The notes under the pieces: generated by a model | What the model was told of the DNA's origin: nothing | Databases searched by the model: none | Seen by the model: the letters and a program-made list of their open reading frames with translations, nothing else | Shown: one piece after another, positions 1 through 9,184 of the stretch | Layout: every line of letters begins with the position of its first letter | Position numbering within the stretch: the first letter of the stretch is position 1 | NCBI RefSeq assembly: GCF_002210165.1 | Contig: NZ_AQQP01000004.1 | Span: 186,001 to 250,000, forward strand | Direction of reading: 5' to 3' | Length of the DNA stretch: 64,000 bases | Source of the DNA: Phaeobacter sp. 22II1-1F12B | GTDB lineage: Bacteria > Pseudomonadota > Alphaproteobacteria > Rhodobacterales > Rhodobacteraceae | Translations under genes and position numbers: made by a program

Positions 1-492
1 GGGCGCGGGTTGGAGGGCGGCGGCATTTATTCCGTATCGCGAGGCGTGCGCGAAGGTGGGGCACTGACAATAGACCTTTTACCGGACCAGAGCGTTGAGG
101 ACGTGGCCGAAAACCTGTCGCGGCCGCGCGGCAAGGCGAGCCTCAGCAATCATCTGCGCAAAAGGCTGAAGCTGTCCCCGGTGCAGATCGCCTTGCTTAA
201 TGAATTTGCCCGGCCCTTTCCGGATGAATCGATGGAGTTTGCGTCCCGTATCAAAGCGGTGCCCGTGCGTCACGGCGGTTTTCGCCCGATGGACGAAGCG
301 ATTTCGACCGCAGGTGGTGTTGCCTGGCAAGCGCTGGATGACACCCTGATGTTGCGCGAGCTTCCCGGTGTTTTCTGCGCCGGAGAGATGATTGACTGGG
401 AGGCACCGACGGGGGGGTATCTTTTGACGGCCTGCCTAGCGACAGGGCGCTGGGTGGGGCGGGCGGCGTCGGACTGGTTGGTGAAGCGCTAA
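1..492 (+). CDS. Flavoprotein, TIGR03862/HI0933-like family, C-terminal part
   Basis: The reading frame enters from the left edge, so only the last 163 or so residues are present and no start can be given. The end contains the run FRPMDEAISTAGGV, then LPGVFCAGEMIDW and TGGYLLTACLATGR. These are the typical C-terminal FAD-binding segments of HI0933-like (BaiN/RdsA-type) flavoproteins, in which the last glycine-rich stretch returns to the Rossmann domain. The substrate of this alphaproteobacterial branch is not known. Its TAA stop interlocks with the TAG stop of the convergent holA in the four bases CTAA. The family call is firm; the function is open. Confidence 0.85.
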   Translation, partial: GRGLEGGGIYSVSRGVREGGALTIDLLPDQSVEDVAENLSRPRGKASLSNHLRKRLKLSPVQIALLNEFARPFPDESMEFASRIKAVPVRHGGFRPMDEAISTAGGVAWQALDDTLMLRELPGVFCAGEMIDWEAPTGGYLLTACLATGRWVGRAASDWLVKR

Positions 493-1514
493 AGCTTGCC
501 CAGCATGGCGAGTTTGATCAGCGCCCGTTCAACGACCGCCATGGCGGGCGCGGTCTGACCAGCAGAGCGCAATTGGAGATCGGTGTCGGTCAGAACACCA
601 AGCGCGGTTTCAAGCTTGGGCGCGCCCCAACTCTGAGCCTGCCTTACTATTCTGTCCCGACGCGGTCCGAATACCGGTGGGCGTAGGCGACCGACCCCTT
701 CGGCGGCACCGCCGGGGTGGGACGCTGCCGCATAGAGCGTGCGAAAATGGCGCGTCGCACCGATACAGAGACTGACCGCAGTGGTGCCCTGCGACTGAAG
801 CCGCTGGATCAGCGGCCCGATTTCACCGCTGCGCGATTCTGCGACGACATTGAGCACATCGTCCAGCGCAGCTTCGGTCGAGCGGGGGGCGACGGCGTCG
901 ATATCGTCGATCGAAAGCGGGGTCGAATCGCCGCGCTTGTAAAGCGTCAGCTTTTCCATCGTCTGTGCAAAATCGCCGGGTCCAAGTTCGCGGGCGAGAT
1001 TGCCCAAAGCGGCCATGCTGTCGCCGGGAATGTTCGTAAGGCCCGCGTCGGACAGGATTTTCTCGATCTCCGCCCGGCTTGGCGGGTCGTCATAGATACC
1101 CACCGCATAGGCGTTGCGGTGGGCTTCGAACATCTTTCGCAGCTTGGACGATGCCTTGAGCGCGCCAGCGGTCACGATCATCTGCGCGTCACCCGGTGCC
1201 CAGTCATCAAGCGCGGCGGCAAGGGCCGGCGCGGAATTGTCATTGGCGTCTTCGACAAAAACCGCGCGGGTGCCTGGGAAGAATCCGACGGCCTTTACCG
1301 CATCCAGCAGGGCTGCAGGATCCTTGCGAAGATCGGCGCCCATGATCCGGGTCAGGCGCATTTCCTCCTCGGCGGTAGGTCCGAGCAGCGCCGCGAGAAC
1401 CTGCTGGCGCTTGAGCGCGATGCGCATGGCATCTGCGCCGAATATCAGCAGCCCGGTACTGTCGGCATCGGGTTTGGCGAAATAACCGTTTGCATCGCGC
1501 GGGCTGAGCTTCAT
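489..1514 (-). CDS. holA: DNA polymerase III subunit delta
   Basis: This 341-residue protein is the delta subunit of the replicative clamp loader, which opens the beta sliding clamp. It starts [12 protein letters not shown] and has the family's degenerate AAA+ layout without a working Walker motif; the central run LGNLARELGPGDFAQTMEKL fits the delta fold. The length is normal. It is the last gene of the minus-strand block leuS-lptE-holA and overlaps lptE by 4 bp, so the two are probably translationally coupled. The order leuS, lptE, holA is widespread in proteobacteria and supports the call, since the delta sequence itself is poorly conserved. Confidence 0.92.
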   Translation of the reverse strand: MKLSPRDANGYFAKPDADSTGLLIFGADAMRIALKRQQVLAALLGPTAEEEMRLTRIMGADLRKDPAALLDAVKAVGFFPGTRAVFVEDANDNSAPALAAALDDWAPGDAQMIVTAGALKASSKLRKMFEAHRNAYAVGIYDDPPSRAEIEKILSDAGLTNIPGDSMAALGNLARELGPGDFAQTMEKLTLYKRGDSTPLSIDDIDAVAPRSTEAALDDVLNVVAESRSGEIGPLIQRLQSQGTTAVSLCIGATRHFRTLYAAASHPGGAAEGVGRLRPPVFGPRRDRIVRQAQSWGAPKLETALGVLTDTDLQLRSAGQTAPAMAVVERALIKLAMLGKL

Positions 1515-1996
1515 CCCGGCAGGTCCGCGAGCGTGTAGATCCTTGCCGTGACCCGGTCGGCGAGGCTGCCCATCAGCCGGTCAAGCGCGTCAGACTCGGC
1601 GGCCAGCGTTTCGACGGTTGACCCCGTCGCGGAATATCCGGCGAAATCCTGAACGGTGCCCGAGGCCAGCAGACTGTCATCCGAGGTCAGCCTGAGTTCA
1701 TAGCTGGCCCGTCCGATGATGCTGAACCGGGTGATTTCGCCCGCCTCGGTGATCGCCTGGCCCTGCCGCTCGAGAACTGGCGTTAGCGTCAGCCGGTAGA
1801 CGTTTGCCTGCGCCCGGCCCAGCCGTTCCTCGACGTTCCGGAGGATCAGGTAGCCTTCTTCGGACTTGGGCGCGACGATCGTGACCTTGCCCCGCAGGGC
1901 CGCGCCTGTCCCTCCCGGCGCATAGACCGGCGTAAAGCCGCATGCGGCGAGCGCAAGCGGCAGGGCAAGCAGGAAACGGCGGTTAAATGACGACAT
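1511..1996 (-). CDS. lptE: LPS-assembly lipoprotein LptE
   Basis: A 161-residue outer-membrane lipoprotein that plugs the LptD barrel and helps place lipopolysaccharide in the outer leaflet. The N-terminus [20 protein letters not shown] is a lipoprotein signal with a lipobox and acylated Cys19, followed by [10 protein letters not shown], a frequent start of the mature protein. The rest is diverged, as usual for LptE in alphaproteobacteria. It overlaps the leuS end by 14 bp and holA by 4 bp, so it is expressed within the leuS operon. The lipobox plus position between leuS and holA make the assignment reliable. Confidence 0.9.
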   Translation of the reverse strand: MSSFNRRFLLALPLALAACGFTPVYAPGGTGAALRGKVTIVAPKSEEGYLILRNVEERLGRAQANVYRLTLTPVLERQGQAITEAGEITRFSIIGRASYELRLTSDDSLLASGTVQDFAGYSATGSTVETLAAESDALDRLMGSLADRVTARIYTLADLPG

Positions 1997-4661
1997 TCAC
2001 GATACGACCGGGGACGACGATGATCTTTTTCGGCGCAGTTCCTTCCAACGCCTTTTTCACAGCATCGACTTCGAGCACGCGTTTTTCAACATCCTCTTTT
2101 CCCATCTCGGTCGGAACGCTGATTTCGGCGCGGCGCTTGCCGTTGATCTGGATCGGCAGGGTGACGGTATTGTCCTGAATCATCGCGTCGTCAGGCGTTG
2201 GCCAAGCGGTTTTCGCAAGCAAAGCTTCGCCACCAAGGATGGCCCAGATTTCCTCGGCGAGGTGGGGCACCATCGGCGACATGAGCTGCGCGAGCACGCG
2301 CATGGAGGTCCATTTGACCCGAGCGGAGGCCTGAGACTTGTTGATCGTATTCACGAAAGTATAGATTCGCGCGATGGCCGCGTTGAAGCCAAAGCTTTCA
2401 ATGCTCTTGGTGACTTCGTCGATGGCCTTGTGAGTCGTGCGCAGCAGTTCGTCGTCCAGCGGGTTCTGGCCCAGCTGCATTGAATCCATCAGGTCCTGAA
2501 GCGATTTGTCGAGTTCACCGACACCGGCATCGCGCTGATCCGCAAGGTCGCGGGCCATGCGCCAGACCCGCACGAGGAATTTATGTGCGGCTTCTGCGCC
2601 TGCGGCGGTCCATTCCACGTCGCGTTCCGGCGGGCTGTCGGAGAGCACGAACCAGCGGGCCGTGTCGGCACCATAGGCCGAGATGATATTGACCGGGTCG
2701 ACCACGTTTTTCTTCGACTTCGACATCTTGGCCGAAGGGATGATTTCAACCTCGGTTCCGTCGGCGAGTTTGCCGTCGGTCACATCCTCGGGCAGGTGAT
2801 AGACCGGGCGGCCCTTGTCATCACGGGTCTGGTAAATTTCGTGCGTGACCATGCCTTGGGTGAAAAGCGCATCGAAGGGTTCGCGGCTTTTCTCCGGCAG
2901 GTGACCGGTGATCTGCATCGCGCGCGCAAAAAAGCGCGAATAGAGCAGGTGGAGAATCGCGTGTTCGATCCCGCCGATATACTGGTCGACATTCATCCAG
3001 TAGTCAGCGTCTTTGGCCGAGGTGGGCGTATCCGCATGGGGCGAGGTGAAACGCGCGTAATACCACGAACTGTCCACGAAAGTGTCCATCGTGTCGGTTT
3101 CGCGTTTCGCGGGCTTGCCGCAGGATGGGCAGGGCACGTCGCGCCACGTGGGGTGACGGTCGAGCGGGTTGCCGGGGATGTCAAAGCTCACATCGTCGGG
3201 GAGTTCGACCGGCAGGTTTTCTTTCCTTTCGGGCACCACGCCGCAATCAGAGCAATGGACAACCGGAATCGGGCAGCCCCAGTAACGCTGGCGGGAAAGA
3301 CCCCAGTCGCGCAGACGATATTGGGTTTTGCCTTCGCCCCAGCCTTTTTCTTCGGCAAAGGTGATGGTCGTATCGATAGCCTCTTGGCCGGTCGCCTCTT
3401 TGAGGCCGGCAAAGTGGTTGATCCATTTCACCTTCTGGTCCTTCGGCGGCACATAGGCCGTCTTTGCGATCCGGAAGTAGCGATGCGTCCCGCTCTCGTC
3501 CTTGACCTTGGCGATGCAATCATTGGCGAAATCGGCGTCGGACATGCTGTCGGGCGCGATTTCGCAATCGTCCGGCATAAAGGTCGCGACGACGGGCAGA
3601 TCGTATTTGCGGCAGAAATCGAGATCGCGCTGGTCATGGGCGGGGCAGCCGAAAATCGCGCCAGTGCCGTAATCCATCAGGATGAAATTCGCGATCCAGA
3701 CCGGCAGTTCCCAATCGGGGTCAAGCGGGTGGCGAACCGTGAGGCCGGTGTCAAACCCAAGCTTTTCAGCGGTTTCGAGCTCTTCCGCCGTGGTGCCGCC
3801 CTTTTGGCAAAGCTGGCGGAAATCGGCGATCTCGGGGCGTTCGGCGGCAAGTTTGCGCGCCAGCGGGTGATCCGGAGATATGCCGACAAAGGACGCGCCC
3901 ATCAGCGTGTCGGGGCGAGTCGTGTAAACGGTGACCGGATCGAAACCGTCCTGCACCATGTCAAAGGAGAATTGCAGGCCGCGGGACTGGCCGATCCAGT
4001 TTTCCTGCATCAGGCGAACCTTGGCCGGCCAGTTGTCCAGATCGCCAAGCGATTCAAGCAGATCGCCTGCCATCGAGGAAATCTTGAAGAACCACTGGGT
4101 CAACTCGCGCCGTTCGACCTCGGCCCCCGAGCGCCAGCCCTTGCCGTCGATCACCTGCTCGTTCGCCAGAACGGTCATGTCGACCGGATCCCAGTTGACG
4201 ACGGCGTTTTTGCGGTCGACCAGACCTGCATCAAGCATGTCGAGGAACAGCGCCTGTTGCTGGCCGTAATATTCAGGATCGCAGGTCGCGAATTCCCGGC
4301 TCCAGTCGATGGAGAGGCCCAGCGGTTTCATCTGGGCGCGCATCTCTGCAATGTTGTTGTAGGTCCATTCCTTGGGGTGACCGCCGGTGGCCATCGCAGC
4401 GTTCTCAGCTGGCATCCCAAAGGCATCCCATCCCATCGGGTGCAGAACGTTATGCCCGGTCAGCGCTTTGTAGCGCGCGATCACGTCGCCCATCGTGTAA
4501 TTGCGCACGTGGCCCATGTGAATCCGGCCCGACGGATAGGGGAACATCTCGAGCACATAGTATTTGGGCCGCGCGGCATCGCGCTGTGCCTTGAAAATGC
4601 CGGATTCTTCCCAGGCGCTTTGCCATTTAGCTTCGATTTCCGCGGGCGAATATCGCGACAT
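1983..4661 (-). CDS. leuS: Leucine--tRNA ligase
   Basis: An 892-residue class I aminoacyl-tRNA synthetase that charges tRNA-Leu in the cytoplasm. The HIGH-type motif is HMGH at residues 48-51 within [16 protein letters not shown]. The KMSKS loop is at residues 645-649. Between them lie the CP1 editing domain and a zinc-binding insertion with paired cysteines (HCSDCG, PCPSCG). The anticodon-binding and C-terminal domains follow, and the length is typical. It is separated by about 100 bp and a terminator-like hairpin from the upstream DUF3576 gene and overlaps lptE downstream. Long antisense open frames over this gene are composition artefacts. Confidence 0.98.
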   Translation of the reverse strand: MSRYSPAEIEAKWQSAWEESGIFKAQRDAARPKYYVLEMFPYPSGRIHMGHVRNYTMGDVIARYKALTGHNVLHPMGWDAFGMPAENAAMATGGHPKEWTYNNIAEMRAQMKPLGLSIDWSREFATCDPEYYGQQQALFLDMLDAGLVDRKNAVVNWDPVDMTVLANEQVIDGKGWRSGAEVERRELTQWFFKISSMAGDLLESLGDLDNWPAKVRLMQENWIGQSRGLQFSFDMVQDGFDPVTVYTTRPDTLMGASFVGISPDHPLARKLAAERPEIADFRQLCQKGGTTAEELETAEKLGFDTGLTVRHPLDPDWELPVWIANFILMDYGTGAIFGCPAHDQRDLDFCRKYDLPVVATFMPDDCEIAPDSMSDADFANDCIAKVKDESGTHRYFRIAKTAYVPPKDQKVKWINHFAGLKEATGQEAIDTTITFAEEKGWGEGKTQYRLRDWGLSRQRYWGCPIPVVHCSDCGVVPERKENLPVELPDDVSFDIPGNPLDRHPTWRDVPCPSCGKPAKRETDTMDTFVDSSWYYARFTSPHADTPTSAKDADYWMNVDQYIGGIEHAILHLLYSRFFARAMQITGHLPEKSREPFDALFTQGMVTHEIYQTRDDKGRPVYHLPEDVTDGKLADGTEVEIIPSAKMSKSKKNVVDPVNIISAYGADTARWFVLSDSPPERDVEWTAAGAEAAHKFLVRVWRMARDLADQRDAGVGELDKSLQDLMDSMQLGQNPLDDELLRTTHKAIDEVTKSIESFGFNAAIARIYTFVNTINKSQASARVKWTSMRVLAQLMSPMVPHLAEEIWAILGGEALLAKTAWPTPDDAMIQDNTVTLPIQINGKRRAEISVPTEMGKEDVEKRVLEVDAVKKALEGTAPKKIIVVPGRIVNVVI

Positions 4662-4685
4662 GCCGTGTAGTCCCTCAAGTGAAAA

Positions 4686-4705
4686 CGCCGGGCTGGAACC
4701 CGGCG
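4686..4705 (-). terminator. Rho-independent-type terminator between DUF3576 gene and leuS
   Basis: Perfect 7-bp arms CGCCGGG/CCCGGCG enclose a 6-nt loop. On the minus strand the hairpin is followed by TTTTC. It lies after the DUF3576 stop and 24 bp before the leuS ATG, so it may end the DUF3576 transcript or partly attenuate read-through into leuS. The U-tract is short. Confidence 0.6.
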
Positions 4706-4765
4706 TGGTAATAATCGCTTGCGCTTTGGGTGGCCAGACCCTAGCGCGTCATGGTTTCCGTCGCC

Positions 4766-5272
4766 TTACAACTTCCGGTCCCGGATGCGCAACTGCCGCG
4801 CCCGGGCCAGAATGGCGTCCTCGACGGCGCGAGTCGTGGCGGGGCTGACGGCGCCGTTCCGGCTTTGTAGCGAAAGGTTCAGCGAACGCGCATCGAGCGC
4901 GGGGTCGCGGACGTGAACGGTCGCGCGATAGGAGCGTCCGCCGCCCGGCGGGGTGCCGTACCCGGTGATGATGACGCCGGTGAACGGGTCAACCGATTGA
5001 ACCGGAAGGAAATTCAGGACATCGAGGGACGCGGCCCAGATGTAACGGTTCACGTTTACAGTCTGGTCACCCGAGTCAGGACCGAAGACATCCCAGATCG
5101 AAGACTTGGCATAAGTTTCCACATTGCCTTCGCGTCCAAGCTCTACACCACCCGGAGGCGCGGAATTGGCAGCCGTCGCCGAAACGCCGCGCGACCGGTT
5201 GCCGCCACATGCTGCAAGCCCGGCGCAAAGCGCGAGAATCAGGGTAGCCTTTAAAGGGCGGTTAAACGTCAT
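4766..5272 (-). CDS. DUF3576 domain-containing lipoprotein
   Basis: A 168-residue predicted lipoprotein of unknown function. The signal sequence ends LCAGLAACGG, giving acylated Cys22. The mature part carries the DUF3576 signature: a stretch IWDVFGPDSGDQTVNVNRYIWAA followed by DVLNFLPVQSVDPFTGVIITGYGTP. The family is nearly confined to alphaproteobacteria and usually sits just upstream of leuS, as here. A Shine-Dalgarno-like AGGA precedes the ATG. The envelope location is inferred from the lipobox; no enzymatic motif is visible. Confidence 0.88.
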   Translation of the reverse strand: MTFNRPLKATLILALCAGLAACGGNRSRGVSATAANSAPPGGVELGREGNVETYAKSSIWDVFGPDSGDQTVNVNRYIWAASLDVLNFLPVQSVDPFTGVIITGYGTPPGGGRSYRATVHVRDPALDARSLNLSLQSRNGAVSPATTRAVEDAILARARQLRIRDRKL

Positions 5273-5593
5273 ATTCCAGTCCTGACAATGCCTTTGGCGA
5301 AAGTCCTACCCAAGCAAGTGTCGGGGAGCAAGACCAATGTGCCTGCGCATGAAGCCATGCGATTCCCTATGCGGCCGCTGACGAACCTTTATATTTCGGG
5401 CGATTTTGCGGAGATCCGCCCGTGTAATCCGGGGGTCGGGGAAACTGTGGCAAAGCTGCACCATCCGCCACGACTTTGCCACATTGGCGTCGGCAAACCT
5501 TGCAAACACGGGGCCATCCGGGTGAAACCGCTGAACATACTTGTACCAGATTCTCTGGTGTAAGCGTATGATTAGAAAACCGAGGGAAAAACT
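5273..5593. other. Divergent intergenic region, DUF3576 gene / porin
   Basis: This 321-bp gap separates a minus-strand lipoprotein gene from a plus-strand porin gene and must hold both promoters. A 91-codon open frame inside it has no recognisable protein features and no good ribosome site, so I do not call it a gene. The porin-proximal end carries a short dyad (listed separately) and a possible -10 TATGAT at 5567-5572. Confidence 0.6.
5545..5559. promoter_or_regulatory. Dyad in porin promoter region
   Basis: ACCAGA-TTC-TCTGGT is a perfect 6-bp inverted repeat with a 3-nt centre, 35 bp upstream of the porin ATG and just upstream of a TATGAT -10 candidate. It could be an operator, but a single small dyad may arise by chance. 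Confidence 0.35.
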
Positions 5594-6685
5594 ATGAAAA
5601 AAGTTCTCTTCGCAACGACAGCGCTGATTGCTACCGCAAGCATGGCCGCTGCCGATGTTCGTCTGAGCGGCTATGGCCGTTTCGGTATGGGCTACACAAG
5701 CGGTACGGACGTAGTCGGTGGGTCCGGTGGGTACCCTTCGAATGGTAACGCCAAAAACCTCAACGGGGTTTCAAAAACCTACATCGTCAGCCGTATGCGC
5801 CTTCAGTTTGACGTATCCACCGAGACTGACAGCGGCGTCGCACTTGGTGCACGTATGCGCATCGAGGCCGACAATGGCCCCGGCAACGTTCAGGAAATTG
5901 GCCTTCTGAGCGCACCGCGCTTCTTCGCGACCGTCGGCGGCTTTACGCTGGGGGTTGGCAACATCATTGGCGCACTTGAAGGTACACCTGGCCTGTACCT
6001 TGAAACCCGCGCGGCCGGTGCCGGCCTTGACGGCATGCAGTTCGTCTCAGCTGTGACCAACGTGAACAACGAATACTTCAACTGGGATTACTTTGATTCG
6101 GACGGCATGGGCTTCAACGGCGTCGAAGCCCTGTACTCCGCAGGTGGTTTCGCTGGTCACATCTCCTACTCGTCGAGCAACGGCAACCTGGCAACCCCGG
6201 CTCCGATCACCAGTGGTGCTCTGGCCAATACCGCGGGTGCCGTTGGGCGTGAGCGTACCGCAATCAACGTGTCCTACACCTGGAACGACTGGACTGCAGC
6301 TGTCGCATACCAGGACTCGAACTACCGGTTCGAAGACAAGACCCTGGTTACCCTGGCAGGTCAGCTCGGTCAGTTCGGCCTTCGGCTGGCGTATGCTGAC
6401 AACGACGGTGTCGACAAATTCGGCCTGTACGGCAACATGGACATCGGTGCTGCGTCGAACGTTGTTGTTTGGGCAACCGACGAAGGCGCTGTTTCGGCCG
6501 CTCAAGTCGTAGCCGGTCGTAACGACAACCGCGACAGCGTTGTGGCTTCGAACAAGCAGGAAGGTACTTCGTACGGCATCAACTACTCCTATGACCTGGG
6601 TGGCGGTGCATCGTTCGAAGCTGGCGCTCAGCGCGCTTCCCACGGCAACACCCAAGTGCAGGCCGGTGCTGTATTCAGCTTCTAA
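5594..6685 (+). CDS. Outer-membrane porin
   Basis: A 363-residue porin of the Rhodobacter capsulatus type, forming a trimeric 16-strand beta-barrel for passive diffusion of small solutes. The N-terminus MKKVLFATTALIATASMAAA is a clear Sec signal, followed by DVRLSGYGRFGMGY, the usual first strand. The protein ends in a strand closing with Phe (QVQAGAVFSF), as needed for BAM insertion. Codon use is more biased than in its neighbours, fitting high expression. It stands alone between a long regulatory gap and a strong terminator. A GAGGG ribosome site precedes the ATG. Confidence 0.95.
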   Translation: MKKVLFATTALIATASMAAADVRLSGYGRFGMGYTSGTDVVGGSGGYPSNGNAKNLNGVSKTYIVSRMRLQFDVSTETDSGVALGARMRIEADNGPGNVQEIGLLSAPRFFATVGGFTLGVGNIIGALEGTPGLYLETRAAGAGLDGMQFVSAVTNVNNEYFNWDYFDSDGMGFNGVEALYSAGGFAGHISYSSSNGNLATPAPITSGALANTAGAVGRERTAINVSYTWNDWTAAVAYQDSNYRFEDKTLVTLAGQLGQFGLRLAYADNDGVDKFGLYGNMDIGAASNVVVWATDEGAVSAAQVVAGRNDNRDSVVASNKQEGTSYGINYSYDLGGGASFEAGAQRASHGNTQVQAGAVFSF

Positions 6686-6713
6686 GCTGAGACACCACGC
6701 TTGACGTGAATTT

Positions 6714-6745
6714 GGGCGGGTCTTCGGACCCGCCCTTTTCTTTTT
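6714..6745 (+). terminator. Strong intrinsic terminator of the porin gene
   Basis: A 9-bp perfect stem, GGGCGGGTC/GACCCGCCC, with a UUCG tetraloop is followed by TTTTCTTTTT. It lies 28 bp after the porin stop and is one of the best terminators in the window. Confidence 0.95.
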
Positions 6746-6790
6746 GCGCCCGCTGGTGTTTGTCTGGCGCCACGAAACCAAGGGGGCATC

Positions 6791-7444
6791 ATGGCGCTGG
6801 ACGAAATCAAATCCCGCATTGCGGCTGCGGCGGAAAAGGCTGGTCGCGCGCCCGACAGCGTGACGCTGATCGCCGTATCAAAGGTGCAGCCCGATTCCCG
6901 CGTGCGCGCGGTCCTGGAACAGGGCCACCGCAGCTTTGGCGAAAACAAGGTGCAGGAAGCCGCCGGCAAATGGCCTGCGTTTCGCGAGCAGTTCGATGGA
7001 ATCACGCTGCACCTGATCGGCCCCTTGCAGACGAACAAGGCCCGTCAGGCGATGGAGCTTGCCGAGGTCATCCATTCGGTGGACCGCCCAAAGCTGGCAA
7101 AGACGATTGCCCGTTTGGCGCAGGAAATGGGGCGATGCCCCGAGCTATTCATTCAGGTCAACACCGGCGAAGAAGAGCAGAAAGCAGGTGTCATGCCGCG
7201 TGACGCGGACGCTTTCGTCGCCGAATGCCGGGGGCTCGATCTTCCGGTTGCCGGGTTGATGTGCATTCCGCCGGTCGAAGAAGAACCCTCTCTCCACTTT
7301 GCGCTGCTGGCAAAGATCGCGGAACGCAACGGCCTGAGCGGTCTGTCGATTGGGATGAGCGGCGATTTCGAATCCGCCATTGCGCAGGGTGCGACACATG
7401 TGCGGGTCGGATCGGCAATCTTCGGCGAAAGAGATTACACCTAA
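6791..7444 (+). CDS. yggS: YggS-family PLP-binding protein (PLP homeostasis)
   Basis: A 217-residue single-domain alanine-racemase-fold protein of the YggS/PROSC (PLPBP) family. It binds pyridoxal phosphate and buffers its level but has no known catalytic activity. The PLP lysine is Lys31 in TLIAVSKVQP; HLIGPLQTNK and the C-terminal SIGMSGDFESAIAQGATHVRVGSAIFG are family hallmarks. The length is typical. The ATG follows AAGGGGGCATC. The stop TAA interlocks with the stop of the convergent L,D-transpeptidase gene (CTAA). Confidence 0.95.
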   Translation: MALDEIKSRIAAAAEKAGRAPDSVTLIAVSKVQPDSRVRAVLEQGHRSFGENKVQEAAGKWPAFREQFDGITLHLIGPLQTNKARQAMELAEVIHSVDRPKLAKTIARLAQEMGRCPELFIQVNTGEEEQKAGVMPRDADAFVAECRGLDLPVAGLMCIPPVEEEPSLHFALLAKIAERNGLSGLSIGMSGDFESAIAQGATHVRVGSAIFGERDYT

Positions 7445-7935
7445 GGCACGATAAGCCGCGTTCCCGGTACCAGCCGGGCGCATATCGTTGCCAGATGGTC
7501 GCGGCGCAACGCGATGCAGCCTTCGGTCGGGTAACCCGGGCGCCGCCACTGGTGAACAAAGATGGCAGATCCCTTGCCGGGTTCGGCACGCGGCCAGTTC
7601 CAGTCTGTCACAAGCACGAGATCATACAGGGGGTCCGCCCGGCGCAATCGTTCGTGGCTGAATTGATGCGGCGCACGGACCTGCAGATTGTATTCCGGAT
7701 CCGTCACATCGTCAGACCATAGATCGCCGGGACGAATCGGAACCGCCCAGTCTGCGGGGCGCGCAAGGCGGTCCGGGCGGTACAGCATGCCGACGATCCG
7801 ATGAATCCCGCGCGGAGTCGCGCCATCGCCTTCGCGTTTACTGCGTGTCAGGACGCCCCGCCCGATAGAACAGGGGTAGCGATGGTTGCCGTATCTAAGC
7901 CCCAGCGGTGTCAGAACGAGATCGTCGCGACTCAT
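7441..7935 (-). CDS. L,D-transpeptidase family (YkuD domain) protein
   Basis: A 164-residue YkuD-fold protein. The motif FVHQWRRPGYPTEGCIALRR contains His128 and the catalytic Cys140, matching the H...S/TxGC(I/V)xL signature of L,D-transpeptidases, which cross-link or anchor peptidoglycan through meso-diaminopimelate. No signal peptide is visible at MSRDDLVLTPLGLRYG, so either the protein is exported by another route or the true role differs. It overlaps the ribA stop region by 4 bp (ATGA) and is probably co-translated with it. Confidence 0.88.
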   Translation of the reverse strand: MSRDDLVLTPLGLRYGNHRYPCSIGRGVLTRSKREGDGATPRGIHRIVGMLYRPDRLARPADWAVPIRPGDLWSDDVTDPEYNLQVRAPHQFSHERLRRADPLYDLVLVTDWNWPRAEPGKGSAIFVHQWRRPGYPTEGCIALRRDHLATICARLVPGTRLIVP

Positions 7936-9023
7936 AGGAGGTGGCCCGATTTACGCGCCTTGGTGGCAAGATAACCTTTGTTGAAAGCGGTTTCGCCGAC
8001 CTTCAGGGGCACGCGTTCGGCCACATGCACGCCGTTCTTCATCATCATTGCCAGTTTGCTGGGGTTGTTCGTCAAAAGCCGGACAGAACTGAAGCCCATC
8101 TTCTTGAGGATATCCGACCCAAGCCGAAAGTCGCGTTCGTCGTCTTCAAAGCCGAGGCGATGATTGGCCTCGACCGTGTCAAACCCCTGATCCTGCAAGG
8201 AATAGGCGCGCATCTTGTTGGCAAGCCCGATGCCGCGCCCCTCTTGGTTGAGGTAGAGCAGTACACCGGTGCCTTCATTTCCCATCTGGGCAAGCGCGCC
8301 GCGCAACTGTGGCCCGCAATCGCACTTCAGCGATCCCATGACATCGCCGGTGAAACAAGCCGAATGGAGTCGGGCGAGAACTGGTTGCGCCCTGTCCGGA
8401 CGGCCGATCTCGATGGCGTAGTGCTCTTCGCCGCCGTCATCGGGCCGATATATATAGAGCCGGCTTGCTTCGGAAACTTCGATTGGCAACCGGGCGCTGA
8501 CGACTTCGTGCAGGGTGCCGGGCTGTAAAAGGTGGGGCGCGGCGTCAGCATGTTCGATTAGGGTCAGGCCGTGACGAGCCGCGAATTCGTGCCCATTTGG
8601 CAATTCCACCGTGACGGCGGCGGGCAGCAGCCGGGCGGACTTGGCCATCTTGATCGCAAGACGATGCAAGTCTGCATTGCCGCTTCGCGCCGAAACCAGC
8701 GGTCCCTTCAGTGGCATACGCAGATCGTCGGCCGGGTTCGCGACGGATTCGATCCAGGCCAGATCGGCATCCTGGGGCAGGATCACGCGGGCAAGGTCGC
8801 CGTCGTATGGTCTTGCCTTCAATGTTTCGGCCCGCCGCGCGGTAATCGCAAGCGTCGCTTCGCTGTCGAGTTCCCGTAGATCCGCAAGGCGCTCCGCCGT
8901 CAGAACTTCGGCGGATATGGCAAGGATCGCTCCGTCGGAGCCGTTGAGTACAACCGGCAGGCCCATACGCAAGTCGGCCCGTGCGCGCACCAGAAGTTCC
9001 GAGATATGCGGCGCGAAGCTCAT
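7932..9023 (-). CDS. ribA: GTP cyclohydrolase II
   Basis: A 363-residue enzyme that opens GTP to start riboflavin synthesis. The catalytic core is clear: LHSACFTGDVMGSLKCDCG with the zinc cysteines, then LYLNQEGRGIGLANK and GFDTVEANHRLGF. About 160 N-terminal residues precede the core; they look like the RibB-related extension usual in alphaproteobacterial RibA, without the DHBP-synthase acidic motif. I chose the ATG at 9023 because AAGGA lies 8 nt upstream; a GTG two codons earlier is too close to that site. The gene overlaps the downstream transpeptidase gene. I see no FMN riboswitch in the short upstream gap. Confidence 0.93.
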   Translation of the reverse strand: MSFAPHISELLVRARADLRMGLPVVLNGSDGAILAISAEVLTAERLADLRELDSEATLAITARRAETLKARPYDGDLARVILPQDADLAWIESVANPADDLRMPLKGPLVSARSGNADLHRLAIKMAKSARLLPAAVTVELPNGHEFAARHGLTLIEHADAAPHLLQPGTLHEVVSARLPIEVSEASRLYIYRPDDGGEEHYAIEIGRPDRAQPVLARLHSACFTGDVMGSLKCDCGPQLRGALAQMGNEGTGVLLYLNQEGRGIGLANKMRAYSLQDQGFDTVEANHRLGFEDDERDFRLGSDILKKMGFSSVRLLTNNPSKLAMMMKNGVHVAERVPLKVGETAFNKGYLATKARKSGHLL

Positions 9024-9184
9024 GACCACTGTCCTTGCTGAAGTCCGAGACTTACCTAAGCCTTCTTTCTGTCAATGTGAAACAATTCGCGCGATATGCA
9101 CACGTGAGCGTGAAAGAATTGAAGCAAAACTTGCCTTCCACACCGGGTCGACACATTTCGTTTACCAGCACAGGAGAAATATAC

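Noticed and set aside
2583-4670. A 695-codon open frame antisense to leuS
   Set aside because: It mirrors leuS codon structure in GC-rich DNA, has no protein family features, and leuS motifs are complete on the other strand.
5288-5563. A 91-codon frame in the porin promoter region
   Set aside because: No ribosome site, no family resemblance, and it overlaps the promoter dyad.
9024-9184. FMN riboswitch before ribA
   Set aside because: The gap is too short and lacks the conserved RFN stems; the start of ribA has an ordinary ribosome site.
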